Part shown: piece by piece, positions 1 through 11,018 of the stretch
How the letters are laid out: each line of letters starts with the position of its first letter
How positions within the stretch are numbered: the first letter of the stretch is position 1
Assembly (NCBI GenBank): GCA_015179125.1
Contig: WHVA01000120.1
Location: forward strand, 62,001-126,000
DNA: 64,000 nt
Source: Gautieria morchelliformis
Taxonomy: Eukaryota > Basidiomycota > Agaricomycetes > Gomphales > Gomphaceae
Direction of reading: 5' to 3'
Made by a program: the position numbers and the translations under genes
Notes under the pieces: model-generated
The model's input: the letters and a program-made list of their open reading frames with translations, nothing else
Told to the model about the DNA's origin: nothing
Database searches by the model: none

Positions 1-2
1 AT

Positions 3-581
3 CTATATACAGACTCTGATTCTGACCCTGAGACCAGGTATTACACTCGGTCTAAAAAGCGGCAGAAGCTGTCCGTACCTGAATCTAGTATCTCATCAAA
101 GGCAACCGCCTCAGCAGATGACAAGTATGACATTGAATGGCCAGAGACATTCGATGCTGATGCCGCATTCCCATCCTTGGCTGCACCGATGTCAGGTGAG
201 TCCAAATCTTTTTACTGTGCTTTATGTTCTCACAAACCAGCAGAAGCAGGTGCCGATACAAATATATACATTATCAGTTCAGATAGTGAGCCCGGCTCTC
301 CAGCCAAACTTCCTACACCATCTGAGCCTCGACTCTCCCTTGCAAACTTAGAAGAGAGTTGTGATGCGTCCATGAAAAAAATGGATGAACTTTACAGTGG
401 TTTTGGTGCTCTGCGTCACATATCACAGACCCCGTGGTCTTTTATAACTCCACAGGCCGTCCCACTTGAGTTCCTCCCTCCCGCAACACCACCCGCCCCA
501 CTTGCACCACCCACACTTCCCGTCGCCCTTGCACCACCCACACTGGCTACAGATGCTGTGCTGCCTGCACTACCCGCATAA
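3..581 (+). CDS. 3' part of a hypothetical acidic/basic low-complexity protein (paralogue of 3063-4604)
   Basis: An open frame enters from the left window edge and ends at 581. I read one intron at 196-282: donor GTGAGT after codon TCA plus one base, acceptor TTCAG. Splicing joins a stretch containing TRSKKRQKLSVPESS to DSEPGSP, followed by a LEESCDASMKKMDELYSGF stretch and a Pro/Ala-rich tail with repeated APPTLP/LAPP units. Motif order and spacing match the last two exons of the minus-strand gene at 3063-4604 (NTRSKKKR, DSEEGSP, FEDFDASMKTAS), so the two are paralogues. The family is unknown to me and the 5' half lies outside the window, so no function can be given. The basic KKRQK/KKKR cluster could be a nuclear localisation signal (inference). 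Confidence 0.6.
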   Translation, partial: LYTDSDSDPETRYYTRSKKRQKLSVPESSISSKATASADDKYDIEWPETFDADAAFPSLAAPMSGESKSFYCALCSHKPAEAGADTNIYIISSDSEPGSPAKLPTPSEPRLSLANLEESCDASMKKMDELYSGFGALRHISQTPWSFITPQAVPLEFLPPATPPAPLAPPTLPVALAPPTLATDAVLPALPA

Positions 582-1174
582 ACAAATGACATTGACAAAC
601 TCAAATACTTCCTGGCTCCCATCTTCACTTTGATATGCATCAACTAATACAACATACTCTCTTTGCCTCGTCTCTTCCACACTCCACTTCATTCTTATAT
701 CGCTCAGCTTTACTTACATAGCGCACACATTCTTCTATCTCATCTCTCCATGGCTCTCTGATTTTATTATACCCATCAACTAAAACAACAATAACACCTA
801 CTCTCTTTTATCTCATCTCTCTGGCTTTTTTCTCCCCATTTTCTATTACTACTGTAGGCCCTTTAAATAATCACTAATAATATTTTTCTTCTTTGTAGCA
901 AGTAGTCTGTGGCAGTCGCCCCAGCCATGTACCAAGAACCAGTACGAGTGAGGTTTCCCCGACTCCAACTAAAAGGAGACACAACCTGGTTCAGATTTCA
1001 ACGATTATGATATTTATTAATCTGATTCTACTTTTTTTCTTTACCCTGCATGATCTCATCATATCTTCATTGTCAACATGAGCCCGAGATATCGCCTTTG
1101 AATTCTCATTGTTGTCTCGGGGTCGTTAAGCCATGTTTTTTTATTTTTGGCTCTCCTCCTTTTCACCATTTTCC
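582..1174. other. AT/pyrimidine-rich non-coding stretch
   Basis: Downstream of the 581 stop I see only pyrimidine-rich sequence with loosely repeated TCTCATCTCT-type motifs near 640-850. No coding frame or RNA gene is supported. Confidence 0.4.
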
Positions 1175-1654
1175 TGTAAGGGCAACCCTGGCTAGTCGTG
1201 GAGATCACACTACCACACAACTGACAAGGGGAAATCCAAAGTATGTATAAATGAACAGAGCATACAAGAGAGGGGGTTCTCACCTGACAAGGGGAAATCC
1301 AAAGAGAAAAGTCTAAGGACCCCCAATGTCAGCGAGCCCGTATTATACTACGCTGCGCAGCCAGGGACAACGCTTGGCACCCGCCATCAACCCTGCATCC
1401 CCCTGACCCTTGATCGACCCTTGATGCCACCTATTATGCGAGTCGCTTGATTTCCAACACTGTTCCGGGGCGGAAGTCGGAAATTGGAGTGGAACCGGCA
1501 AGGCGAACGGAACTGGTGGAAGTTCTCCCAGAAGCGGAATTGTTCCCGAAAGCGGATGCGGAGATGGAATCGGAACCGGAAGCGGAGTCGGAAATGGAGT
1601 CGGAACTGGGTGTGGTGTCGGAACTGGAAATGGAAAACAGGGTGTCCCCTGACA
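1175..1654 (-). mobile_element. Solo LTR of the Gypsy-1 family (LTR-A)
   Basis: A 480-bp unit begins TGTAAGGGCAACCC and ends GGTGTCCCCTGACA. It is flanked on both sides by TTTCC (1170-1174 and 1655-1659), a perfect 5-bp target-site duplication. The same unit occurs as both LTRs of Gypsy-1 (13312-13794 and 25818-26301). No internal retroelement sequence adjoins it, so it is a solo LTR left by LTR-LTR recombination. Strand is given by the coding strand of Gypsy-1, where the LTR reads TGTCAGGGGACACC onward. The right half is a degenerate hexamer array built on CGGAAN. Confidence 0.93.
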
Positions 1655-3062
1655 TTTCCGCTGTGTACATCTCATCTCTTCCACCATCTATCACACATCC
1701 ACAACCGTAAGGTATGTCTTCCCTGGCTGTTCTCGTCCTCCTGCACATTCGCTGACATTCTCCTCCTTTTGTATATGTCGCCCTATTCTCCTTTTTCCAC
1801 TGGGTACATCTCGTCTCTTTGACCATGTATGACAAGAATAGTCATAAAAACCCTACCAACACTCGCTATCCTCTTGACCCAGGAAATATATAGCTTCTGT
1901 CGCCTCTAGCTGCTCCCTCCTTTACTGATCTCACATGTGCAGCTCACGTATCCTTTGAGCTGTTTCACATATGACATATCCACAGCCTGTACATCAACAT
2001 TTCAGCATATTAGCATTTCAGTATACCCGTATTCACCTTGGATGCCATTTCTGTCCCAGTCTTGCCCTTAGTAAGTTAGCTTCTCGATATTTTATGGAAT
2101 TATTGACAATCTTGATAGCTACTTAGCAAGCGTTCAATGATCGCTGAGCTTGACACCATGTCCAGGGAGAGCTACACGGAGTCCTGTCTACTCCGCAACA
2201 CATACCCTCCCCAGCGACAACCAATTTTCACCCTAATTTGGCTGAATTTGTGACAGGTGATAAATTCAGAGACGGTAACCATTTTGCCCTTAACTTCTCA
2301 GTATTTTACTATGAAATACTGATGTAACGATCCCGATAGGCCTTCCACCTTGTTTGATGCTGTTTGACCGCTTATCTGAGGAGAGCTAAATACACAGGCT
2401 ACGTGGATTCAATTGTTACTCATCATACTCAGATAAGCATGTCGGTATCCAATTCTGCACCGGCCGCATGTAGGTACCTCAGTACTCTCATATCCACTTG
2501 CATACTGATCTCAAGCGTAATGCACCTCAGGTATTCCTGTGTCCCTTCCTTACCTGCGCACTCCCCTGACCATTTCCATACTCATCCCCATATACACTTC
2601 TGTACCCTATCAAGAGATAGGATTTCATCTTGCACCATGAGCACATCTTGAAGCAAAGTGATTGTAGACAACAGAATTGAAAGTAATGTGAGCCTGTTCC
2701 ATGACAGATGCTTGGTGGGTCGGCATGACGCACGACCTAGCCAGAAGCTCGCAAGCTTTGGCTAACTCGTGCATCATGCCGACATGGCAAGCGCACGGCC
2801 TGACGTATTTGTCACCCGGGGCCTATGACCACCCATCGACACCCATGTCAGCACATACCCAGGGGCGCGTGGGGTCCCATTTTCATCGCACACGCGCAAA
2901 ATAATATTTGTGCATTTTGACCACCATAGTAAATAAGTAATGAATGATTGGCATTAGCTCAAGTGTAAAATATTCCGAAGGAAAAAAAAAAAAAAGAAAA
3001 AAAAGTTTTTTGAGGAAAAAGAGAGAGGAAGTTGTCAAAAGAATAGTGGTTCAAATGATATC
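1655..3062. other. Intergenic DNA without a supported gene
   Basis: No convincing coding frame, RNA gene or terminal repeat. It contains a purine tract with an A-run at about 2980-3005. Short open frames here have no recognisable domain. Confidence 0.4.
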
Positions 3063-4604
3063 CTAGATTAGATTGGCCCAAGGGTTATCTGCCGTTTTGA
3101 ACTGACTCTTGAATCCACCGAGCTTAGGAGCTGGCTTCATCGATGCCGTCTTCATCGATGCTGTCTTCATCGATGCATCGAAATCCTCAAAGCTTTTCTC
3201 CAGTTCAGGGGTAGAGAGTCGCTTGGCTGGTGGTGAGCCAGAGGTTGTTGCTTTTTGTGGGATGGGGAGAGCCGATGCCAAAGGTGACCCTTCCTCGCTA
3301 TCAGAACTGACAACATATATAGCATTTGATACTACTCATAGAAGTCAGTGTGTGCTTTCTGCGGAGTTGAAGTGCAGACTACCTGAATTGCTTTCATGAG
3401 CCTTTTCGATATCAGAAGACGATTGAAAGTCGTCATCATAGTTATCCTCTGGAACAGGGCTAATTGAGGTACGCTTCTTCTTCGATCGTGTGTTATGGCT
3501 GTGTATCGGTTCATCATCGAGCTCTGCTTCCGCTATGGTATCTTTGAAGTCAGTGGTTGTGTTTTAGCTGGTAATGGATTGCTTACAGGCAGAACGCTTT
3601 GATGTCGATGCATCTTTTCCTTTGAGTTCGCGAATGATGCTGCTTAACCGCTTTCGGGACACTGCAGACTATTATTAGATGTCCAGACACAGTAAGATAT
3701 TCAAGGCCTACCAAGGTATAGCTTACTTTCCTGCCAGCCTTTACTCTTACCTCCTTTAGCATCCACAAAATCATATCCATCGGGGACTTCACGGTGCAGC
3801 GAGAGGCGCGAGCGGCTTGCTTTCAGCAGGCACCAGGTAAATTCATCACCAACCTCTGCTACGTCATCCATAGGCTCAAAAGCAGCAGGTAACATTTGCC
3901 GCAGCCACTCATCAAGCTTGCGAGTTGACCATTGGTTGGAGAACTCCAATTCGCCAGGATTCCCGAATATAGCAAAGCCGGCTTTGCTTAGCTGATCGAT
4001 ACACTGTAAGTTCGGTTCCGTTGTTTCATTGAGTGTCTCGGTATCCTGTGATCTCAAGGTAAGTGTAGTCATTAATCAACGCAACGTTTGCTCACATCAA
4101 TGCCTTCTGGCATTATAACAAGCAGTCGCACACTTGTAAATACGTCCCCACCGTTGCCCCTTTTCTGTTTTCCCGCGGAACATCTTTTCCCCCCTTTCAG
4201 CTGGGACATCTGTTATCTCTTGGAATTCATATTATGAATGTAAGCTGTACCTTTTTGCTGCTACCCTCATTCTCACTCATAGCTGTCTTCTTGAGACCGG
4301 CAATAGCCTCGCGGCGTGCATCGTCTTCGCTCGCGTGACATTTACCCTTCATCCTCGTTTTGACAGAGCCTCCCACAGCAGCGGCCTGCGCTGTAAAAGT
4401 CGAAAGTAAGTCTTGAAAAGATTGGTTAGTGTTTGGTGACTGAGCCGGTGGTGTAGATGATGGTATCCGATGCCATGCGATGGTGTGTAAACAGCCTGCG
4501 CATGTGGTTGCTTCATTGATACCAATACTTTCCTTTGGGACAAAATGCGGGCATGAGCAGAGAGAGCCGTTCTCTGCTCCAGAGTATTTGCATCTTTGAG
4601 CCAT
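3063..4604 (-). CDS. Hypothetical five-exon gene with N-terminal Cys/His cluster
   Basis: Exons read on the minus strand: 4604-4251, 4045-3727, 3661-3587, 3541-3383 and about 3299-3063, each joined by GT-AG introns except the last acceptor. The N-terminus (MAQRCKYSG start) carries a Cys/His cluster: CSCPHF, then CAGC followed by HTIAWH, suggesting a small zinc-binding module. The middle has a FGNPGELEFSNQW segment and a charged region; the C-terminal exons hold NTRSKKKR, an acidic patch and a triplicated MKTAS unit. They are homologous to the gene at 3-581. The last intron's expected acceptor, TTCAG in the paralogue, reads TTCTG here, so correct splicing is doubtful. I do not recognise the family. 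It may belong to a transposon-associated basidiomycete family (inference from setting only). Confidence 0.6.
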
Positions 4605-5132
4605 GGACTAGAAGTGGAAATGGTGAAAGAGTGTGAAGATTCAGTGTGTGACGACGCAAAAAATTTCACACGTAGCTCGTACTGTATACGCTCATTATCT
4701 GACCATCTCTTGACAGAGTTGATTTTGACATGAAAACTAAATGATATTTCGACTCTACAGTGTGTGAGAAACATTTTTGATCCATGCGCATGTGCAACGT
4801 TCTGCATCTCTTATGTTTTCTCCCGCGGTGGGCCCACCCCAACCAGACCATGTCTACACTCATATTTCACGAGAGACGTCCCACCTTCATCAATTTTGCC
4901 CGCCTCTCTCGCCGTCGTACAAACGTACACGCAGGATTGTTTTACAACTCACATGCCATGCGCGCCTTGGCACCGCGCATGCACATGTAACTCGTAATAC
5001 CATCTAGGCATAACGAGGAGGTGAACGTGGAGGAGAAGTTGGTCAGGCGCATGCGGGAAAGAGTTGCCCCGAGAAAGGGAAGGACAGTGGGTGATCATCT
5101 GGATTCAAGTATGATAGAAGTTGTACCTACTA
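4605..5132. other. Intergenic region between two minus-strand genes
   Basis: This stretch should contain the promoter of the 4604-3063 gene and the 3' region of the integrase-like gene. I see no clear TATA box or coding sequence. Confidence 0.35.
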
Positions 5133-7229
5133 CTATACATCTTCCAATTGATATAGCAATGTTTGCATAATATGAAGGCCTTGCAACCAAGCAACTGCAC
5201 GAGGGAACCAAATAGACTCCGGGAGCTCCACAACAAGCTCCCGAGCCCGACGACCCACACGAATACTCTCGAATACTGGGTAGCCATCTTCCTGCTCAGC
5301 AGCCATCACTCCATACCCCTCGGGGATTAGTCCTGTCTCATGAGCTTGATCCAGTGCTGCAAAAAAAATCGCCTCGTGAAGCCGATTGCTGAAAGGCGGC
5401 TGGCTGCGTGGGACATGAATGGCAGGGTGGTTGATATTGGCTTGCACATCCATTGTCAATTGGTCTTCTATTGCACTGTTATTCTCATCATTGTCTTCCA
5501 AGTCAGATATATTGTCCACGCTGCTGTCAGTAGCAGTAAGCGACTCCAAGTCATCACTTGTGTCCAGATCGTCTTCGTCCAAAGGATGACCAGCCCCTGT
5601 GAGACCTGTGTGATGGACAACGGAGCCATGCGTTGAGTAGTACTGCTGAAGCGTGTCTGGATGCACCTCGTCATACTCGGAGACAATCTTGCCATGCTTC
5701 GCATTGCTAAGAAAGCGCATATCCTATAAATAATGTCAATTGTGAAATAGTAGTCTTGATGTCAGCAAAATTTACTTACTAATGGGGTCCGGTTATTTGC
5801 ACTGGACATCGGATGGTTATTCCAATCAGCTTCAAATGCATTGCAGTCTGCATTTATGAGATCGAGGAAAAGCACGTGTAGGAGCCATAGGTGGTGAGCG
5901 TTGAGACGATCCAGATGATGGGAGCTTTCAAGGCGTGCAAAAAAGGCACGCCAACAGCGGCTAAACTGCATTGCGACCTCAACCCATATTCGCTCAATAC
6001 GGGTGTTATGAGTTGAACTAAAAAAAATAATGAAGCTTATAGAGGAACAAGCACACAGTAGTACTTACGATCCCCACATAAAAGAGCCGCGTGATGGTCC
6101 ACGGTGCACGATCATCCAGACAGCGAGTTCAATGTTCTCGCCACCCCGATCACCATGGAGGCGTGAAGGACAGCCGTACTTGGCTGCTGCATCCAAAAAC
6201 AAGTCCAGGACTGTGCTTGCACGGTTATTAGTACTGGCACGCAGTGCAACCATCTGCACGCTCAGTGTGAGTATTGAGAATTCATGTTGCAAAAAGACAT
6301 ACCGTGTGATCATGTCCATCCACACCGCCATGGATAACAATACCATATTGAATTAATTTGTGCAGGCCGTCAAAATGCCAAACAGCATTTGACATGGTGG
6401 AGATATATTCACGCCGTAAAAGAGTGTCGTGTTGGCGAAGAGCCTGTCCAAGGCCATCAACCCGTCGTAGAGATTTTCGAACACGCTCCTTCTGTATCCA
6501 TATACCATGGCGACTTAAAAATCCCATGGTATATCGAACTCCAGAGTTGGGGCGTAGGCGTTTGTAGAGTTTGATTAGAAGATCGAGATCTATATCATTA
6601 AGAGTGGAGAAGCGTTGGCTGAGTCCCATTTCTTGCAGCTTGTACCTCAGGGTGTTCCGGTGTATGCCTAAGAGTTGTGAAAGAAGCTGCAGACTGAGGT
6701 GACGGTTCCCAGATACGGCCTCTTGCACCCACTCGGCATTCAATTGCTTTGTTGGCCGACCGACACGTCCGGTATGGATAATAGTGGTAAGATCCTCCCT
6801 AGACGTGGTTTCTGGATCACTAAACATGCGGATGAGTAGCGTAGTAAACCAATGAGTACAATATACATACATGTCGTCTGCTCCTTTCACAGCAATGGCT
6901 AGCTCTACTAGTAATTTACCTAGACAGACGGCACATGTCTTAAGCCAAATCACAGGTAGATCAGTAGCACCCAGGTTCCGGAGGAGATAGCATATGCGCC
7001 CTAGAAGGAAATCGAAGTGGTATTTGAGGCGAAGCAAATCACCATCCTCACGATGAAGAACGTGCAAGGTGTGTGAGTAGGACCTAGAAATTATTTGATG
7101 AGCTCGGTTGACATTGTGTCCCCACCTGCTTGGTGGACCAGGACCTGGCAAATCCGGGAATGCAGGTAGGAGGACCATGTTGCATGACAGGTGTCGGAGT
7201 TTACTTTTGCTTTCTTTACTCGTCCCCAT
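5133..7229 (-). CDS. DDE integrase-core protein with helix-turn-helix (rva_4-like family)
   Basis: Five exons on the minus strand: 7229-6871, 6819-6303, 6253-6069, 6017-5780 and 5723-5133, with introns of 49-56 nt bearing GTATGT/GTAAGT donors. Together they give 1890 nt, an uninterrupted 629-residue protein. Residues about 137-185 (GRPTKQL, then LLGIHRNTLRYKL) look like a Fis-type helix-turn-helix. An RNase H-fold integrase core follows: D270 in WHFDGLHKL, D327 in HGDRGGEN and E361 in THNTRIERIW, about 33 residues between the last two, so the full DDE triad is present. The C-terminal region is acidic, with a PESIWFPRAVAWLQ end. The motifs match the eukaryotic integrase core family shared by fungi, cnidarians and fish that lack other retroelement domains. 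I see no terminal repeats, so it may be a stationary or domesticated recombinase. An additional 42-nt in-frame intron near 7085-7130 is possible. Confidence 0.8.
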
Positions 7230-7275
7230 TGCTTCTCAAAATTCTACTTGCAGTTTTCTACTAATACCATAGATC
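7230..7275. promoter_or_regulatory. 46-bp divergent intergenic gap
   Basis: The start codons of the integrase-like gene (7229, minus) and the BTB gene (7276, plus) are only 46 bp apart. Any promoters must overlap or lie inside the neighbouring 5' regions. No clear TATA box is visible. The true integrase start could be a downstream in-frame ATG. Confidence 0.4.
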
Positions 7276-8259
7276 ATGACTGTCATTACTCGCCATAGCG
7301 AATTTTACCTCGAAGATGGTTCAATCACATTACAGGTATGAGATTATAGCAATGCTCACTTATATTACAAGCTAAAATACTGGTCCAGATTGAGGATGTC
7401 CTCTACAAACTCCATATATCACTCCTTCGCAAATTTTCAGTTGTTTTCAAGGATATGTTTTCCATGCCGCCAAGCTCTTCACAGCCCAACCATCATGAAG
7501 GCATGAGCGATGAGAGCCCTGTTAAATTGGGTCTGCCATTTACAGTAAAAAAAATGGATTATTTACTGTGGTGGTTTATGTGTCAGTAAGACAGCATTAA
7601 ACTATTTATTAATGGCTGAACTGAAGCACCCTAGCTATAGTTCAAATCTCCCCCCCTTAGAAGGGCTTGTTTCGATCCTCGAACTCGGCACGTTCCTACA
7701 GATAGATGTTGCCAGGTCTTTTGCAATCCAGGCCCTCTCTACCGATTCCCTGAACCTTTCCCCTGCTCGGCAGCTCTCTCTTGCACTTAGGTTCCGCATC
7801 AGTGACTGGATCGAATTAGCTTTTAAAGCTCTCGTTGCGACGCCAGCTCATCAACTCAGTCTAGAGGATGCCTCATTCTTAGGTCTCACTATCATGCACA
7901 TTATCCACTCCACACAGTCAGAAATCCGCCATCTTCGCCTCGTCCTCGCATATAACCCACTCAAGATGGACAAACACGATGTGTTGTGCAAGAGGCCTGC
8001 TCTTGGCTGCCAGGCCAGCTGGGAAGCTGCCTGGTGGGATGGGTTTGCACGCCATTATCTACATCCAGATCACCCCTGCACACCACTCGAAGCACTTGCG
8101 AAGTTCGAATCCGCAAACATTGCAGGTGTCACGACAGCCTGCAGGCTTCAGGCAGTGGAATTTATCAGAGATCATGGAGTTTTTGACAGGGAATATGGTA
8201 TATTGGAGGAGGGACTGAAGTTGCTTAAGAAGTTTGAGGGAACTGTGGTTGGTGTCTAA
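7276..8259 (+). CDS. BTB/POZ domain protein
   Basis: Three exons, 7276-7335, 7389-7585 and 7641-8259, give 876 nt and a 291-residue protein. Intron 1 has donor GTATGAG and acceptor CCAG. Intron 2 (55 nt) has donor GTAAGA, a branch-like CTGAAC and acceptor TATAG. Residues 5-100 are a typical basidiomycete BTB/POZ domain: RHSEFYLEDGSITLQ, then IEDVLYKLHISLL, VFKDMFSMP and the DNPVKL-like SPVKLGLPF segment. The C-terminal part carries the usual LELGTFLQIDVARSFAIQAL and acidic W-containing helices of this family. Such proteins mediate protein-protein contacts and are heavily expanded in mushroom genomes; partners cannot be inferred. Reading frame and splice phases are intact, so it looks functional. 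Confidence 0.87.
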
Positions 8260-9560
8260 TTTTTTTGATTTTATACCGGTCTTTACTGCTCTTCATTGGT
8301 ATCAGATTACAGTACTTATAAAATTAATGGTATTAAATTTTTGATTACAAGTGGTTGAAATAAACAATGTTGCGCGCGCGGGGAAGTCGCTCGCGCGCGC
8401 GCGCAGGTTTACATTTTCGGCGCGCGCGGGAAATTTGATTTTTGTGCAGGATGACACCCATAATTTTGATCATGGTTTGATTTGCGCTGATCAGACCACC
8501 GTCACCTGGCGAAGGTCCCAACCATCGTGTCTAGGACATGTCCGAACGCATTCTAGTGTAGATAAAAATATATGTTTATTAACAGATTTTGGGGCAGGCA
8601 GAATAAATATAGAATGGTGACCGGTGACCGAGCGAAGGTGCCCAGTTTGGACTGAGCACGGCGGCGCGCGCGTCTGTGCCCATCCTGAACCCAAGTTGAA
8701 CACCCGAAAGCCACGTTCAAGCCTCCTAAATTCCATTGGCGCACAAGTGCCCGCAAGACTGGGCTCAGGTGACCTCCAGCTTGGAACTCGCACAGCTTGA
8801 CCGTCTGCCTGTGTACAGTATGGCGAAGCACCGGAACTTGAAGCAACTGAGTTCTGTAAAAATAGATTTTCATGGGTGCCTGCAGATTTAACCACTTTCT
8901 ATTTCAAAACTACAGCTACGCGCAGCCCTAATCCGAGCCGATTTCCACTGGGCCTGCCTACGATGTGAAGGAAACCATTACATAATATGCGGAAACGTTG
9001 CCTCTCGCTACTTTCCTTAACGGAGTAATCCGATGGAATGTCTATCCCAGTAAGCCCACCGAGAGACATTAGGTTCGCCCACATGACCCTGCATGTTCTA
9101 TTACCCCGCTTCCTCTCCGTGTTCTCGCCCTACGTCAAGGGCACTGTATCAAAAAAGTATGATCTTCGGCACCCTCCGCATCGGGTCAGACAAATTGGCA
9201 TGTAAAATTAGGTTCAGAAGACAAAACCAATGGTACCCTATCCTACGTGACATACGGTGAGTTGTCGAGCCGGTAATATCATGGTGGAGCCGTGTAGAAG
9301 ATATTATCCTTCCTCTTCCATGCCCCCGAGTAACTCTTCCGTGATTCAGAAGAGTACTTACTCTACGCATCTGTCATATTCATGCACAACGGCAATACCC
9401 TATGCATGCCGATGCCCTACGCTGTACAGACAATCAAGTCTGGGACTCCACCCTACTATTCAGGTAGCTGCACATGCTCTTTGACCTCGTGCCAAGTTCC
9501 GAGTGTTGTACTGTAACCTTGAGCTTCTTCTAATCCCGTGCACAGACCTGTCCGTCATGG
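8260..9560. other. Intergenic region with alternating CG tracts
   Basis: No supported gene. At about 8372-8432 there are several runs of alternating GC (GCGCGCGCG and CTCGCGCGCGCGCG), a composition prone to unusual DNA structure. Long open frames on the minus strand near 8490-8895 lack any recognisable motif. Confidence 0.4.
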
Positions 9561-9567
9561 TATAAAG
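9561..9567 (+). promoter_or_regulatory. Probable TATA box of the decarboxylase gene
   Basis: TATAAAG lies about 105 bp upstream of the chosen start codon at 9670. The first ATG after a start site 25-35 bp downstream of this box is 9670, which supports that start over the in-frame ATG at 9538, upstream of the box. Confidence 0.5.
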
Positions 9568-9669
9568 CCAACCATATTCTTGTCCCTCTCATTCGTTAAC
9601 AGGACGTTCTTCGTCGTGCTCAAACCACATCTCGTTAAACTCTCGCCCTCAGCGCATTGCCGGTTTATC

Positions 9670-11018
9670 ATGTCCTCTAGATCTTCGCTGCGTTTGGCCG
9701 ACCACTTTCGAAAGGGTGGCTGGCTCCCTGTCAGTCGAGAAGCTCTGAATAAATGGCTCGCCGATGCCCTCAAAGAAACTGCCGATAAGGCCAGTCGAGG
9801 AACGTTCGCCCTCGTTCCCGTCATCGCAGAATTCGAAACGTTCATCCAGGAGAATGCAGAGATGTACATGGGGTTCCATCAAATGTTCGAAGGGGCTACG
9901 TCTCCCTTCGTAAGCAATTCTCTCTTCGTCTCTGGGATATAACAACTCATTGCCTCTCCCTCGCTAACTTCTACCCGAAGCCTACTGACTACAAGACATT
10001 ATTGTTGCTTTTCAACAAAATTATTCAAGAGGCTCCCACCTTCGGGGACATCGGACCCCCGATCTACATGGTCATTTCACAGGCCATGGATACACAAGGT
10101 GGCTTCACCACGTTCCTTAGTACCGAATTGAACGCACAGTTCAAGAGGATGTTCGCCCACTGGGCTGCCTTCCTTGACACCCCAAGTTCACGCTACGTTC
10201 TCAATGCCAACGAGGGCGGCTGGTTTAGCGAGCCTGCCTTGATAGCGATGCAAGAGCATTTCGATGGTCTAACCTTTGATGAAACGTTCGAGTGCCAACC
10301 AGATGAAGAGTTTAAAGGATTCGGGTCCTGGGACGAATTTTTCAACAGAACCTTTAGACCCGGTGTGCGCACTCTCGAGTTCCCGGAACGTCCCGATATC
10401 ATTAATGGTGCCTGCGAATCTGTTCTCTACAACATCGCCACTGCCGTGAAGGAACGTGACACATTTTGGTTGAAGGGCGAGCCTTATTCCCTCATGCACA
10501 TGCTTAACAACGACCCCGATTATGCGGCGCAATTTATAGGTGGGACCGTCTTCCAAGGGTTCCTAGAAGTCACGGGGTACCACCGCTGGCACAGTCCCGT
10601 CACTGGAACCATCAAGAAGATCGTCCAAATCGAGGGTACTTATTTCGTCCAGTCGCCCGCCACGTTAGGAGAACCCTCCATGTTGGATGATTCCGAGTCT
10701 GATGTACCTCCCTTCCTGCGCTCGCTCGCCTTCATCACCTCGCTCACCACTCGCGCGCTCATTTTCATCGAATCCTCCAACCCCTTGATCGGCTTGATGT
10801 GCTTCATGGCCATTGGCATGACAGAGGTATCCACCTGCCAGGTTACCGTTCAAGAGAATCAAAGCGTCACCCGGGGCGATCAGCTGGGAATGTTCCACTT
10901 CGGCGGGTCTTCGCACGTCCTAGTCTTCCGTCCCGAGACGAACATTACGTTCTTCTCTGAGTATGACACACCTGGTCAACGCGTTAAGGTCAGGGCCGCG
11001 ATTGCGGGAGTCGCTTAA
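9670..11018 (+). CDS. PsiD-like phosphatidylserine-decarboxylase-family enzyme
   Basis: Two exons (9670-9909 and 9981-11018; 71-nt intron, donor GTAAGC, acceptor GAAG) encode 425 residues. The N-terminal ~150 residues, including GWLPVSREALNKW, FEGATSP and GDIGPPIYMVI, match the PSDC-type N-terminal domain. The rest is the PSD catalytic domain with YHRWHSPVTGTI and the C-terminal GGSS (residues 388-391), whose serine would form the pyruvoyl group by self-cleavage. Size, domain order and motifs (GSWDEFFNRTFRP, CESVLYN, GMTEVSTC, FHFGGSS) resemble the soluble basidiomycete PSD branch that includes the tryptophan decarboxylase PsiD of psilocybin biosynthesis, rather than mitochondrial PSD. The substrate is therefore more likely a free aromatic amino acid than phosphatidylserine, but this is inference. 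No methyltransferase, kinase or P450 neighbour is visible, so a psilocybin-type cluster is not supported. No disruption seen. Confidence 0.87.

Noticed and set aside
2364-2904. Short open frames at 2364-2651 and 2701-2904
   Set aside because: Low-complexity translations without motif; composition like the surrounding intergenic DNA.
5133-7229. Integrase-like gene as a piece of a Ty3/gypsy or Ty1/copia element
   Set aside because: No RT, gag, LTR or H2C2 zinc module adjoins it; it has spliceosomal introns and an HTH, unlike retroelement pol.
8491-8895. 134-codon minus-strand frame as a gene
   Set aside because: No recognisable domain, overlapping competing frames, and no splice or promoter signal that favours it.
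9538-9669. Upstream in-frame ATG at 9538 as the start of the decarboxylase
   Set aside because: It lies upstream of the TATAAAG at 9561, and the protein family's N-terminus aligns better from 9670.
9670-11018. Part of a psilocybin-type biosynthetic cluster
   Set aside because: No methyltransferase, kinase, P450 or transporter gene is visible anywhere in the window; only the decarboxylase-like gene is present.
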